Shown: positions 32,135 to 40,858 of the stretch, piece by piece
How the letters are laid out: the number at the start of each line of letters is the position of its first letter
Position numbering within the stretch: position 1 is the first letter of the stretch
Assembly (NCBI GenBank): GCA_017940575.1
Contig: JAGAYJ010000014.1
Coordinates: forward strand, 1 to 45,958
From: Bacilli bacterium
GTDB taxonomy: Bacteria > Bacillota_I > Bacilli_A > RF39 > UBA660
Direction of reading: 5' to 3'
Length of the DNA: 45,958 bases
Translations under genes and position numbers: made by a program
Notes under the pieces: generated by a model
Database searches by the model: none
Seen by the model: only the letters and a program-made list of their open reading frames with translations
Told to the model about the DNA's origin: nothing

Positions 32135-33166
32135 TTAAAAAAGTTTTAAAATATCATTGAATGATACATAAATCATAAGTATCATTAACAATATAAAACC
32201 TATTGCATGTATAGTATTTTCTAACTTTGGATCAACTTTAGATCCTTTTATTTTTTCAATTATTAGAAATAATACTCTTCCTCCATCAAAAGCTGGAAAA
32301 GGAAGCAAATTGATAACGGCAACATTAATACATAAATAAGCAATTAAATAAATTATATTTAGAAATCCTGCTTGAGATGCTGTATCCACAACTTTAAATA
32401 TACCTATAGGACCAGATAAATTATTTAAACTCAAATTACCAGTTACTAAGTAATATAAAATTCTATACATTTGACATACTAAATTTTTTGTTTGTTTAAA
32501 GCTATATTTAAACGCATTAAATAATCCATGTGCCCTTTTATTTTCAAGTGAAAATCCGTATGAATAACCACTTTCACCTGCTCGTTCTGTATAAATTGGT
32601 TTAACATTAACAGTTTCTATACTTTTATCTTTGTGCATAACTGTTATATCAACATTCTTACCAGATTTAACAGTTAACTCTAGTGCTATATCTTCATATG
32701 ATGATACTTTAACACCATCTATTTTAGTAATTACATCCCCTATTTTTATATTTGTATTATATATTGGATATTCACTTGCTATATTATTTATCATTGTATC
32801 ATCTTTAGGAGTTCCTGCAATTATATACACAATAAACAAAAGAATTATAGCAAATATAATATTAAATGATATACCAGCTATCATTGTTAGAAATCTTGCT
32901 AAAATACTCTTGTTACATAGTTGTCTATCTTTAGGAACACTATCACTACTTTCCATATCTTCCCCAGCCATACTCACATAGCCACCTATTGGAAGCATAC
33001 GAACGGAATACTCAGTTTCACCCTTTTTTTTTGAAAAAAGTTTTGGACCCATTCCAATACTAAATTCATAAACATAAACGCCATTTTTTTTGGCTAATAG
33101 AAAATGGCCCAATTCATGAACCATTACTGTAATTGTAAGTACAAGAATAAAATAAATTATTGACAT
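32135..33166 (-). CDS. rseP: Site-2 protease, RseP/RasP family
   Basis: The 343 residues carry the zinc motif HELGH in the first membrane helix (His17, Glu18, His21). One PDZ domain follows (about 115-195, with GDVITKIDGVKVSSYEDIALEL). The second catalytic motif PFPAFDGGRVLF lies near the end, between two more helices. It cleaves membrane-embedded substrates such as anti-sigma factors, signal peptides and division proteins. It is 10 bases downstream of cdsA, as in most Firmicutes, although dxr, usually between them, is absent. The start follows GGTGATAATATG. Confidence 0.93.
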   Translation of the reverse strand: MSIIYFILVLTITVMVHELGHFLLAKKNGVYVYEFSIGMGPKLFSKKKGETEYSVRMLPIGGYVSMAGEDMESSDSVPKDRQLCNKSILARFLTMIAGISFNIIFAIILLFIVYIIAGTPKDDTMINNIASEYPIYNTNIKIGDVITKIDGVKVSSYEDIALELTVKSGKNVDITVMHKDKSIETVNVKPIYTERAGESGYSYGFSLENKRAHGLFNAFKYSFKQTKNLVCQMYRILYYLVTGNLSLNNLSGPIGIFKVVDTASQAGFLNIIYLIAYLCINVAVINLLPFPAFDGGRVLFLIIEKIKGSKVDPKLENTIHAIGFILLMILMIYVSFNDILKLF

Positions 33167-33176
33167 ATTATCACCC

Positions 33177-33977
33177 TTATATAATTGAAATAAAGAAAAT
33201 AAAGCCTAACATTACAAATATAATACTATCGAGTCTATCTAATATACCACCATGACCTGGCATTATATTTGAAAAATCTTTAATACCAAAATATCTTTTT
33301 ATAGCTGAGAATGCTAAATCACCAAATTGTCCTATAATAGATAAGAATAAAGTTACAAGTATTACTAAAGCAATATTAGAAGATGTATTTATAACTGTAA
33401 TATAAAATACTGTAGCAAGTAATGTACCAAATAGAGTACCGCATACCATACCTTCCCAAGTTTTATTTGGAGATACTTCGACTAATAATTTATGTCTTCC
33501 AATTAGTCTACCCATAATATATGCATATGTATCTGTTATGATAGTAATGATAAATAAATATATAAGTAATAATAAATTAATATTTCTATATATTATAAAT
33601 AGTGAAAAACTTGTACCTAAGAAAAATACACCACCTATCAAATAAAAGGCATCTGTAACACTATAAAGTGCTCTATCATGATATAAAACTACAGGAATTA
33701 AAAATACCATAGAAAGTGCTGATATAACTCTAAAGTCAATTGCAAAAACCATATTATTTGTTTTTATACCTGTTGCTACTATTAAAACTAGTACAATATA
33801 AGATATAAAATTAATAAAAATTGGAAGTTCTTTTTTTACTTCTCGAGCATGTAAAAATTCTCTTAATGCAAGTAAACTTAATAATAAAATACCTATGTCA
33901 AATATAATTCCACCCATTATTAAAATAGGAACGCATATTAATAAAGCTACAATTGCACTTATTACTCTTTTTTTCAT
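33177..33977 (-). CDS. cdsA: Phosphatidate cytidylyltransferase
   Basis: The 266 residues have about seven membrane helices and the CdsA signatures: SPNKTWEGMVCGTLFG, then GDLAFSAIKRYFGIKDFSNIMPGHGGILDRLDS at the C-terminus. It makes CDP-diacylglycerol from phosphatidate and CTP for phospholipid synthesis. It lies between spoIVB and rseP. In many Firmicutes uppS precedes cdsA, but that gene is not here. The start follows TAGGAGGATTATATG. Confidence 0.95.
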   Translation of the reverse strand: MKKRVISAIVALLICVPILIMGGIIFDIGILLLSLLALREFLHAREVKKELPIFINFISYIVLVLIVATGIKTNNMVFAIDFRVISALSMVFLIPVVLYHDRALYSVTDAFYLIGGVFFLGTSFSLFIIYRNINLLLLIYLFIITIITDTYAYIMGRLIGRHKLLVEVSPNKTWEGMVCGTLFGTLLATVFYITVINTSSNIALVILVTLFLSIIGQFGDLAFSAIKRYFGIKDFSNIMPGHGGILDRLDSIIFVMLGFIFFISII

Positions 33978-34044
33978 ATAATCCTCCTAATAAATATTAT
34001 TCTAAGTTCTATATTTATTATAACACATCATTTTTAATTTAAAA

Positions 34045-34060
34045 AGAGACTTTAGTCTCT
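34045..34060 (-). terminator. spoIVB terminator
   Basis: AGAGACT (34045-34051) pairs with AGTCTCT (34054-34060). T's follow in the minus direction. The spoIVB stop codon overlaps the loop and right arm. Confidence 0.55.
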
Positions 34061-35026
34061 TTCTCCTTCTTCTAACATGTTAGTAATAAATATACCATAT
34101 CCTTTAGTTGGATCTTCAACTACAACATGAGTAACAGCACCTATTATGTAGTCTCCTTGAATAATTGGTGAACCGCTCATTCCTTGTACAATACCACCTG
34201 TTTTATCAATTAAATCTTTATCAGTAATTTCAAATAATATATTTTTGTTATTACTACTTTTGTTATCTAATTTAATTATATTTATGGTATATTCTTTTAT
34301 TTCTTTATTTTTAATTACCGTAAGTATTTTTGCAATTCCAGTCTTAACATCTTTAGGTTTAGCAACTTTATATTTTGCTTTATTAGGTAGATTTGATGTA
34401 TATAGTCCAAATATACCACTGGATGTATTTTTATTTATTATACCGTTTTTAATATCATCAATTGATGCATTTTTACTTCCTGGTATACCAATAGAACTTT
34501 TATCTATATTAGTAACTGTCGATGATGTTATTTTACCATCTTTAACTTCTAACATTTTACCAGTATTTGATTCTAATACTTCATGACCTAATGCTCCATA
34601 TATATTGGTTGCGGGATCTATATAACTTAAAGTACCAATACCTGTTATACTATCTTTAACATATAATCCTGTTTTTGAAATGCCATTTTCATTTTTTAAG
34701 GGTAAATTTGTTGTAAATTCTTTATCATTTCTTTTAAGCGTTAATTTAACATTTGAACTATCTTTTATATTATTTATTAATTCATCAATTGAGTTAACAC
34801 TTATATCATCTACCTTAGTAATAACATCACCTTTTTTAATGCCGGCTTGATCTGCTGGGTAGATTCCATCAATCTCATAAGTACCTACAACTATAACTCC
34901 TTTTGTTTTGATTTCGATTCCAATATTTTCACCACCAGGAATAATATAATTTGAATAAGCCAAAATACTATTTGGAATACTAAATATTAGAAGTGCAAGG
35001 ATTAATGAAAATTTTGCTTTTTTCAA
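34052..35026 (-). CDS. spoIVB: SpoIVB serine peptidase (S55)
   Basis: The 324 residues begin with a signal or anchor segment (KKAKFSLILALLIFSIPNSILA). A PDZ domain follows (about 45-110, with GIYPADQAGIKKGDVITKVDD), then the S55 peptidase domain. His148 lies in NIYGALGHEVLE and the nucleophile in GIVQGMSGSPIIQ (Ser286), followed by GAVTHVVVEDPTKGYGIF. SpoIVB is secreted from the forespore and triggers pro-sigma-K processing in the mother cell. The start is a TTG with AAGGAG ten bases upstream; no in-frame ATG precedes it. In B. subtilis it sits beside recN and spo0A, but here it lies between xseB and cdsA. Confidence 0.92.
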   Translation of the reverse strand: MKKAKFSLILALLIFSIPNSILAYSNYIIPGGENIGIEIKTKGVIVVGTYEIDGIYPADQAGIKKGDVITKVDDISVNSIDELINNIKDSSNVKLTLKRNDKEFTTNLPLKNENGISKTGLYVKDSITGIGTLSYIDPATNIYGALGHEVLESNTGKMLEVKDGKITSSTVTNIDKSSIGIPGSKNASIDDIKNGIINKNTSSGIFGLYTSNLPNKAKYKVAKPKDVKTGIAKILTVIKNKEIKEYTINIIKLDNKSSNNKNILFEITDKDLIDKTGGIVQGMSGSPIIQGDYIIGAVTHVVVEDPTKGYGIFITNMLEEGERD

Positions 35027-35081
35027 AATTCATCATCTCCTTTTTAAGACTACATTATTAGTATTTTAAAAAAAATAAAAA

Positions 35082-35102
35082 AAATACTATTTTATAGTAT
35101 TT
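35082..35102 (-). terminator. xseB terminator
   Basis: AAATACTAT (35082-35090) pairs with ATAGTATTT (35094-35102). It has a long A/T-rich flank and touches the xseB stop codon. Confidence 0.6.
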
Positions 35103-35323
35103 TATTCATCAATTTCAAAATCTTTAATTTCTCCTGATTCAGTCACAAGTTTACTTACCTGTTCTTCTACACTTTTAAGTTCACTATCACATTCTTTAAC
35201 AAGAGCCATTGCTTTAGTATATTTATCTATTGATTCATCTAAATCAATTTCACCATTTTCTAAGTCATTTATAATACTTTCTAAATTTTTCATTTTTTCT
35301 TCAAATTTAATCTTTTTTTCCAT
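35102..35323 (-). CDS. xseB: Exonuclease VII small subunit
   Basis: The 73 residues match XseB: KFEEKMKNLESIINDLENGEIDLDESIDKYTKAMALVKECDSELK is the two-helix core, followed by an acidic tail. Several copies bind the large subunit XseA to make the single-strand exonuclease. The ATG lies 17 bases inside xseA, so the two are coupled. The ribosome binding site is AGGCGATT. Confidence 0.93.
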   Translation of the reverse strand: MEKKIKFEEKMKNLESIINDLENGEIDLDESIDKYTKAMALVKECDSELKSVEEQVSKLVTESGEIKDFEIDE

Positions 35324-36590
35324 CTAAATCGCCTACCTTTTCTACTTTAGCATTTATGTATCCATCTGAAAGTCTTACATTTATTTCATCGTTTTCTTTT
35401 ACATCACTTATACTACTTATAACTTTATCATTAATATAAGTTAATGAATAACCTTTTTTCAACATTGAAATTGGATTTAAAAGCTCTAGTTTTTCAATTA
35501 TATTATTTAATTTATCAATATGTTTTTTATATAATAAATCAGGATTTTTTAAAACGTAATTATTTTTTATTTCATTAAGTCTTAGCTTTGTTTTATCAAT
35601 TTTATTTAGCATAGCTTTATTCAAATTTTCTATTAAGTTATCTAAGTTTTGGGTTTTAACATTATACATCAACATTGGATTTTTTATTACAAATGAATTT
35701 TTTAAAGCATCTAGTTTAAGAGAGTTCATCTTAACTTTTTTCTTAATACTTTCTTGTAATCTAATTTTATACTGATTAATACCAGCTATAACATCAGCAA
35801 CATTAGGTACAGCCATCTCAGCAGCTCCTGTTGGAGTTGGAGCTCTAAGATCAGCCACAAAGTCTATTATTGTATAGTCAATTTCATGCCCAACAGCAGA
35901 TATAACTGGTGTATTTAAACTAAATATAAGACGCGCCAACTCTTCATTATTAAAGCAATTCATATCTTCAAAAGATCCACCGCCACGTCCTACTATTAAG
36001 ACATCTAAGTTATAACTTTCTGCTTGACTAACTTTTTTAATAATATCTAAGTGAGCATTTTCACCTTGAACAAGTGCTGGAAAAAGATATGTCTCTGCAT
36101 AAGGAAATCTTCTTCTAATAGTTGATATTATATCTTTTACAGCAGCGCCTGTTGGAGCAGTTACAATACCAATTTTCTCAGGAATTTTAGGTATCTGCTT
36201 TTTATATTTTTTATCAAATAACCCTTCTTTTGATAATTTTTCTTTTAGTTTTTCAAAAGCAATATAAAGGTTTCCTACTCCGTCTTCAATTAAATCTTCT
36301 ACATAAATTTGATATGTTCCACCTTGTGGATAGACACTAATAGAACCCGTTACTAATACCTTCATTCCCTCAGTTGGAATAAAGTTTAATTTCGATGCAT
36401 TACTTTTAAACATAATTGCTTTTATAATACTATTTTCATCTTTTATAGAAAAATAAAAATGACCTGTTGAATGCGCTTTAAAATTAGATATTTCTCCTTT
36501 AAGATAGACAGTTCTAAGATTACTATCAGACTCTATCTTATATTTTAAATATCTTGTTAAAGCAGTAACTGTTAAGTACTTGTCATTCAT
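35307..36590 (-). CDS. xseA: Exonuclease VII large subunit
   Basis: About 427 residues. An N-terminal OB fold (about 1-100) has YLKGEISNFKAHSTGHFYFSIKDE. The catalytic domain follows with KKYKKQIPKIPEKIGIVTAPTGAA, IIVGRGGGSFEDMNCFNNEELAR and VISAVGHEIDYTIIDFVADLRAPTPTGAAE. A long coiled coil and a C-terminal clamp region follow. It degrades single-stranded DNA from both ends. The ATG at 36588-36590 is chosen because a GTG nine bases earlier is part of AGGTGACC. The gene follows nusB with a 9-base gap. Confidence 0.95.
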   Translation of the reverse strand: MNDKYLTVTALTRYLKYKIESDSNLRTVYLKGEISNFKAHSTGHFYFSIKDENSIIKAIMFKSNASKLNFIPTEGMKVLVTGSISVYPQGGTYQIYVEDLIEDGVGNLYIAFEKLKEKLSKEGLFDKKYKKQIPKIPEKIGIVTAPTGAAVKDIISTIRRRFPYAETYLFPALVQGENAHLDIIKKVSQAESYNLDVLIVGRGGGSFEDMNCFNNEELARLIFSLNTPVISAVGHEIDYTIIDFVADLRAPTPTGAAEMAVPNVADVIAGINQYKIRLQESIKKKVKMNSLKLDALKNSFVIKNPMLMYNVKTQNLDNLIENLNKAMLNKIDKTKLRLNEIKNNYVLKNPDLLYKKHIDKLNNIIEKLELLNPISMLKKGYSLTYINDKVISSISDVKENDEINVRLSDGYINAKVEKVGDLDGKKD

Positions 36591-36599
36591 ATTGGTCAC

Positions 36600-37001
36600 C
36601 TACTTATTGTGGTATACTTTATCTAACACACCATTAATCATACGTCTAACTTCATCATCACTATAAAGTTTAGCAAGTTCAATTGCCTCATTAATACATA
36701 CTATATCAGGTGTATTTGTATATAATAGTTCATATATACCAATTTCTAATATAGCTCTATCAGTATTACCTAATCTATCAATTGTCCATCCATCTAAATA
36801 CTTATTAGCAATTTCATCGATTTCGTTTTGGTATGTTGTAACACCATAAACTATTTCTTTTACAAACTCATTATCTATCTCAATAACTTCATTAATAACA
36901 TTTTCTAAGTTATAAGACATTTTGTTATTTTTATATATGTTTACTTGATAAAGAATAGTCATTATTTTTTTTCTAAGTTCACTTCTATTTAACTGTTCCA
37001 T
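36600..37001 (-). CDS. nusB: Transcription antitermination factor NusB
   Basis: About 133 residues, all helical. It opens MEQLNRSELRKKIMTILYQVNIY and ends YSDDEVRRMINGVLDKVYHNK, which is the NusB fold with the conserved ELAKLYS region before the last helix. It binds NusE and the boxA RNA of rRNA transcripts. The ATG is preceded by AAGGTGATTTTG. It sits between frr and xseA; a nusB-xseA-xseB order is usual in Firmicutes. Confidence 0.92.
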   Translation of the reverse strand: MEQLNRSELRKKIMTILYQVNIYKNNKMSYNLENVINEVIEIDNEFVKEIVYGVTTYQNEIDEIANKYLDGWTIDRLGNTDRAILEIGIYELLYTNTPDIVCINEAIELAKLYSDDEVRRMINGVLDKVYHNK

Positions 37002-37045
37002 CAAAATCACCTTAATGTATTATAACACAATTTTAATATAAAAAA

Positions 37046-37072
37046 AAGAACTTTATACAGTCATAAGTTCTT
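37046..37072 (-). terminator. frr terminator
   Basis: AAGAACTT (37046-37053) pairs with AAGTTCTT (37065-37072), with T's in the minus direction. It overlaps the frr stop codon. Confidence 0.65.
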
Positions 37073-37595
37073 TTTCTTTTTCTTTTGCTTTTTCATCAAC
37101 AATTTTATTATATTTATTAATTAATTCTTGAACATCATCTTGAACAGCTTTAATATCATCTTCTGGCACTTCTAGTTTTTTAGCATCATTATTAGCATCT
37201 TGTCTAATATTACGTAGTGCAATTTTAGCTTCTTCAGCGATTTGTTTTGCTTGTTTAACATACTCTCTTCTTGTCTCTTCTGTTAAAGCTGGAATATTTA
37301 ATATAACTACTTCTCCATTATTATTTGGAGTAAGTCCAATATTAGCTTCATATATAGCTTTTTCAATATCAGATATAATTGATCTATCAAATGGTTTAAT
37401 TTGAAGCATTCTAGCTTCTGGTACAGAAATGTTAGCAAGTTGTTTTAATGGTGTTAAAACTCCATAGTAAGATACCATAACACTATCTAATATAGCTGGA
37501 TTAGCTCTTCCTGCTCTAATATTTACTAATCTTTTTTCTAAATTACTTATTGTATTTTCCATCTTTTCTTCAGTTAAAATTAAAATATCGTCCAT
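37053..37595 (-). CDS. frr: Ribosome recycling factor
   Basis: About 180 residues. The start is the ATG after GGAGGATTAT; a longer reading upstream has no start signal. It contains LEKRLVNIRAGRANPAILDSVMVSYYG, the RRF hallmark, and RREYVKQAKQIAEEAKIALRNIRQDAN in the long three-helix bundle. With EF-G it splits post-termination ribosomes. It directly follows tsf; pyrH, which normally sits between them, is absent. Confidence 0.96.
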   Translation of the reverse strand: MDDILILTEEKMENTISNLEKRLVNIRAGRANPAILDSVMVSYYGVLTPLKQLANISVPEARMLQIKPFDRSIISDIEKAIYEANIGLTPNNNGEVVILNIPALTEETRREYVKQAKQIAEEAKIALRNIRQDANNDAKKLEVPEDDIKAVQDDVQELINKYNKIVDEKAKEKEKELMTV

Positions 37596-37647
37596 ATAAT
37601 CCTCCAATATATTTATACACTTAAATAATAACATATTTACAAAAAAA

Positions 37648-37672
37648 AGAAAATATATTTTCTATATTTTCT
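37648..37672 (-). terminator. tsf terminator
   Basis: AGAAAATATA (37648-37657) pairs with TATATTTTCT (37663-37672), with an A-run at 37641-37648 on plus. It touches the tsf stop codon. Confidence 0.6.
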
Positions 37673-38547
37673 TATCCGTTTATTTGTTTAGCTACTTCTT
37701 CAGCAAAGTTTTCTTCTTTCTTTTCCATTCCTTCGCCTACTTCATAACGAATCATAGTATTAATAGATCCACCATTAGCTTTAACGAAGTCAGCAACTTT
37801 TTCTTTATTTTCTGCTTTAACAAAGATTTGATTTTCTAAGCAAACTTCTTCATAGTATTTGTTAACTTTACCAACTAAGATACCTTCGATTCTATCTTCT
37901 GGTTTACCTTCATTAATAAGTTGTTCTCTCATGATTTCTTTTTCTTTATCTAAAACTTCAGTTGGAACTTCACTTGATTTTGTATAGCTTGGTCTCATAG
38001 CTGCAGCATGCATAGCTACATCTTTAGCAACTTCAGTGTTTGCTCCATCAAGAACGATTAATACTGCAATTCTTCCACCCATATGGATGTATTCACCAAA
38101 GTTTTGTGATTCTTCTTTAGTTATTTTTGTAAATCTTCTAATAGATAATTTTTCACCAATTGTAGCTGTTTTAGAAACAACTAAGTCAGCGATTGTTCCA
38201 TCTTCAACAGGACAAGCATTTAATTCATCTAATGTTTTAACATCATTAGAAATAATTGTTTTTAAGATTGTACTAACTAATTCTTGGAATTCAGCATTTT
38301 TTGCAACGAAGTCAGTTTCAGAGTTAACTTCAACAATTGCTGCATTATTTCCATCTATTAAGATAGAAGCTAATCCTTCAGCAGCAATTCTATCAGCTTT
38401 TTTAGCAGCTTTTGAAATTCCTTTTTCTCTTAACCAATCAATTGCTTCATCAATGTTTGCACCAGTTGCTTCTAATGCTTTTTTGCAATCCATCATTCCA
38501 GCACCAGTTTTTTCTCTTAATTCTTTTACTAAACTTGCACTTACCAT
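37672..38547 (-). CDS. tsf: Elongation factor Ts
   Basis: The 291 residues follow the EF-Ts layout. The UBA-like domain has LVKELREKTGAGMMDCKKAL, then the signature VNSETDFVAKN (about 76-86). HMGGRIAVLIVL and DVAMHAAAMRPSY follow, and the coiled coil ends with GEGMEKKEENFAEEVAKQI. It regenerates EF-Tu-GTP. It follows rpsB with a hairpin in the 53-base gap. The start follows TAGGAGGAATAAAATATG. Confidence 0.97.
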   Translation of the reverse strand: MVSASLVKELREKTGAGMMDCKKALEATGANIDEAIDWLREKGISKAAKKADRIAAEGLASILIDGNNAAIVEVNSETDFVAKNAEFQELVSTILKTIISNDVKTLDELNACPVEDGTIADLVVSKTATIGEKLSIRRFTKITKEESQNFGEYIHMGGRIAVLIVLDGANTEVAKDVAMHAAAMRPSYTKSSEVPTEVLDKEKEIMREQLINEGKPEDRIEGILVGKVNKYYEEVCLENQIFVKAENKEKVADFVKANGGSINTMIRYEVGEGMEKKEENFAEEVAKQING

Positions 38548-38568
38548 ATTTTATTCCTCCTAAAATTT

Positions 38569-38591
38569 AAAGATGATTTAAAATCATCTTT
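38569..38591 (-). other. Hairpin in the rpsB-tsf gap
   Basis: AAAGATGATTT (38569-38579) and AAATCATCTTT (38581-38591) form an almost perfect palindrome between rpsB and tsf. No T-run follows it in the minus direction, so it is more likely an mRNA processing or stabilising element, or a weak attenuator, than a full terminator. Confidence 0.45.
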
Positions 38592-38600
38592 ATATATAAT

Positions 38601-39623
38601 TTATTTTAAAGCGTCGATTAATTCAGCTTTTTTCATTGTTGAGTAACCTTTAACTTCTTTAGCTTTAGCTAAGTCTCTTAGTTCTGCAACAGTTAATTTA
38701 GTTAAATCTTGGGCTTTTTCTTCTTTTTTAGTAGTTTTTTCTACTTTTTCAACTTTTTCAGTTTTTGTTTCTTTAACTGTTTCTTTTACTTCAGCTTTTT
38801 TAAAGTTTGGTTTTGAATCTCTTTTATTAGATGGTTTTCTATCAAAGTTTCTTTTTGGTTCTCTTTTCTTAACTGTTTCTAATACTTTATCCATGATGTT
38901 TTCATCGTTTTTATCGTCTTCTTTAACATAATCAACTATTTTACCACCATTAGCTTCTACGATTGCATTAGCCATAACACCTGTAATTAGTTTTACAGCA
39001 CGAATAGCATCATCGTTAGCTGGAATAACATAGTCAACCATATCTGGATCACAGTTAGTATCTACAATACCAAATACTGGAATATGAAGTCTTCTAGCTT
39101 CTCTTATAGCGATTTCTTCTTTTGAAGGATCAACTATAAATAAAGCTTGTGGAAGTTTATTCATTTCACGAATACCACATAATAATTTGTTTAATTTTTC
39201 ATATTCTTTTTTAAGACCAATAACTTCTTTTTTAGGTAATCTATCAAAAGTACCATCTTTTTCCATCTTTTCGATTTCTTCTAATTTTCTAACTCTTTTT
39301 CTAATAGTTCTGAAGTTAGTTAATGTACCACCTAACCATCTTTCAGATACATAGTAAGAATTTGAACGGATAGCTTCTTCTTTAATTGCTTCACTAGCTT
39401 GTTTTCTAGTTCCTACAAATAAAACTTTTCCTCCGTTTGCAGCTATTTCTTTTAATGCTGCGTAAGCTTCTTCTATCTTTTTAGCTGTTTTTTGTAAATC
39501 TATGATATAAATTTCATCACGAGCTGTAAAGATATATTCTTTCATTTTTGGGTTCCATCTTTTAGTTTGATGACCAAAGTGAACACCAGATTCTAATAAA
39601 TAACTCATTGACACTACTGCCAT
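38601..39623 (-). CDS. rpsB: 30S ribosomal protein S2 with long C-terminal extension
   Basis: About 340 residues from the ATG after GGAGATGAGAAT. The S2 core (1 to about 225) is typical: [34 protein letters not shown]-like [15 protein letters not shown] and [21 protein letters not shown]. It is followed by a Lys/Glu-rich linker (about 230-300). The final 36-residue module contains [30 protein letters not shown], which looks like a Rho N-terminal/SAP-type helix-extended-loop-helix that binds nucleic acid. Normal S2 is about 230-260 residues. The extension would project from the small subunit near the mRNA channel. It heads the tsf-frr cluster. Confidence 0.93.
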   Translation of the reverse strand: MAVVSMSYLLESGVHFGHQTKRWNPKMKEYIFTARDEIYIIDLQKTAKKIEEAYAALKEIAANGGKVLFVGTRKQASEAIKEEAIRSNSYYVSERWLGGTLTNFRTIRKRVRKLEEIEKMEKDGTFDRLPKKEVIGLKKEYEKLNKLLCGIREMNKLPQALFIVDPSKEEIAIREARRLHIPVFGIVDTNCDPDMVDYVIPANDDAIRAVKLITGVMANAIVEANGGKIVDYVKEDDKNDENIMDKVLETVKKREPKRNFDRKPSNKRDSKPNFKKAEVKETVKETKTEKVEKVEKTTKKEEKAQDLTKLTVAELRDLAKAKEVKGYSTMKKAELIDALK

Positions 39624-39731
39624 ATTCTCATCTCCTTTTGTTAATTCTTCCATTATTTCTAACTTACATCACCTAATATAAGGCACTAGACATAAGAATT
39701 CATAATGTGTTTATTTGAAAAAGCCATAAGT

Positions 39732-39761
39732 ATTATAACATAATTATATGTAAATATACAA
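39732..39761 (-). promoter_or_regulatory. rpsB promoter with extended -10
   Basis: TTGTAT (39756-39761), 18 bases and TATAAT (39732-39737) preceded by TGT form a strong promoter. The leader of about 100 bases (39624-39725) is long enough for S2 autoregulation, but I see no recognisable binding structure in it. Confidence 0.55.
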
Positions 39762-39768
39762 GAAAAAA

Positions 39769-39787
39769 AAGAATATTTAATATTCTT
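39769..39787 (-). terminator. rmuC terminator
   Basis: AAGAATATT (39769-39777) pairs with AATATTCTT (39779-39787), followed by T's in the minus direction (A-run 39763-39770). It overlaps the rmuC stop codon. Confidence 0.6.
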
Positions 39788-40850
39788 TTTCATCATAATC
39801 CAAACTATCAATCTCAACATGATTAATTGAATCAAATCTCTTAGTAATTTTTTCACTTGTTGTATGAAGTTCTTTAACATCTTTACCAACTGTTTCAATT
39901 GATCTTGATAACTTATCCCATCTATCCTTATAACGTTTAAATTCAACGTCTAAAAGCTTTAATTCATTATGAATTACTTTTGTATATTTATCTCGTTCAA
40001 TGTTCATAAGTATTACTTGAATTGTAGTTAAAGTAGATATTAAAGTTGTTGGACTAGTTAGCCATACACGTTTTTTATAAGCATATTCTATTAAATCAGT
40101 ATGATATGCATTAATCTCAGCAAATATAGCCTCAGCTGGTAAGAATAAAATTGCTTGATCAGCAGTCACACCTGGTATTATATATTTTGAGGCTATTGCA
40201 TCTATATGTTTTTTAACATCATTTTTAAATAGTTTAGTTGCTTCTACTCTTGTCGCATTAGATAGTGTTCTATCAACCATTTTAGTATAGTTTTCAAGTG
40301 GGAATTTAGAATCTATTCCAATTAAACCAAGTGGTTCTGGAGCAAACAATGCACAGTCTACAATTGTACCATTTTCAAGAGAATATTGAAGTTGATATAT
40401 TGTTTTGTTATTCTCTCCAAACACATTTTCCATAATGTTTTTAAGGTTAACTTCTCCATATATACCACGTGTTTTTTTATCAGTTAAAACACTTTGAAGC
40501 GATACTATATCACTAGATAATGTATCTATTTTCTTTTGAGCTTCATCTATTTTAGATAAACGTTCTAAAACATTAGTAAATGTTTTATTAGTCTTTTCAA
40601 AGTTTTCATCAAGTCGCTCATTAACTGCATCATTAATATGTCTAAGTCTATTTTCTAACTGTTCATTAAGTTTTATAAAGTCTTCATTTAAAGATCTAGT
40701 TAAATCATTTCTAAAGTCTCCAAATTCTCTTACTATATTAGTTTCTAATCTTCCCATTTTTTCTATTGTATCACTATTAGTTCCTTTAAATAAAATTATA
40801 AGTAAGATTATTAAATTGACAGCTAAAAGCATAATTATTATATATTCCAT
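39777..40850 (-). CDS. rmuC: RmuC family DNA recombination protein
   Basis: The 357 residues have an N-terminal membrane helix (about 3-20) and a long coiled coil (about 25-130, with IDTLSSDIVSLQSVL). The RmuC nuclease-like core follows, with TRGIYGEVNLKNIMENVFG, DCALFAPEPLGLIGIDSKFPLENYTKM, AILFLPAEAIFAEI and WLTSPTTLISTLTTI. RmuC limits rearrangements at inverted repeats and has a restriction-endonuclease-like fold. The gene follows the DedA-like gene with an 8-base gap. The start follows AGGAGGATTTATG. Confidence 0.93.
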   Translation of the reverse strand: MEYIIIMLLAVNLIILLIILFKGTNSDTIEKMGRLETNIVREFGDFRNDLTRSLNEDFIKLNEQLENRLRHINDAVNERLDENFEKTNKTFTNVLERLSKIDEAQKKIDTLSSDIVSLQSVLTDKKTRGIYGEVNLKNIMENVFGENNKTIYQLQYSLENGTIVDCALFAPEPLGLIGIDSKFPLENYTKMVDRTLSNATRVEATKLFKNDVKKHIDAIASKYIIPGVTADQAILFLPAEAIFAEINAYHTDLIEYAYKKRVWLTSPTTLISTLTTIQVILMNIERDKYTKVIHNELKLLDVEFKRYKDRWDKLSRSIETVGKDVKELHTTSEKITKRFDSINHVEIDSLDYDEKEY

Positions 40851-40858
40851 AAATCCTC

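Noticed and set aside
31967-32149. A 60-residue plus-strand ORF over tRNA-Gly
   Set aside because: It reads through the antisense of a clear tRNA gene.
38036-38563. A 175-residue plus-strand ORF opposite tsf
   Set aside because: Antisense shadow of a highly conserved gene, with no ribosome binding site or promoter.
39686-39946. An 86-residue ORF across the start of the rpsB leader
   Set aside because: It overlaps the rmuC 3' end in another frame, crosses its terminator and lacks a ribosome binding site.
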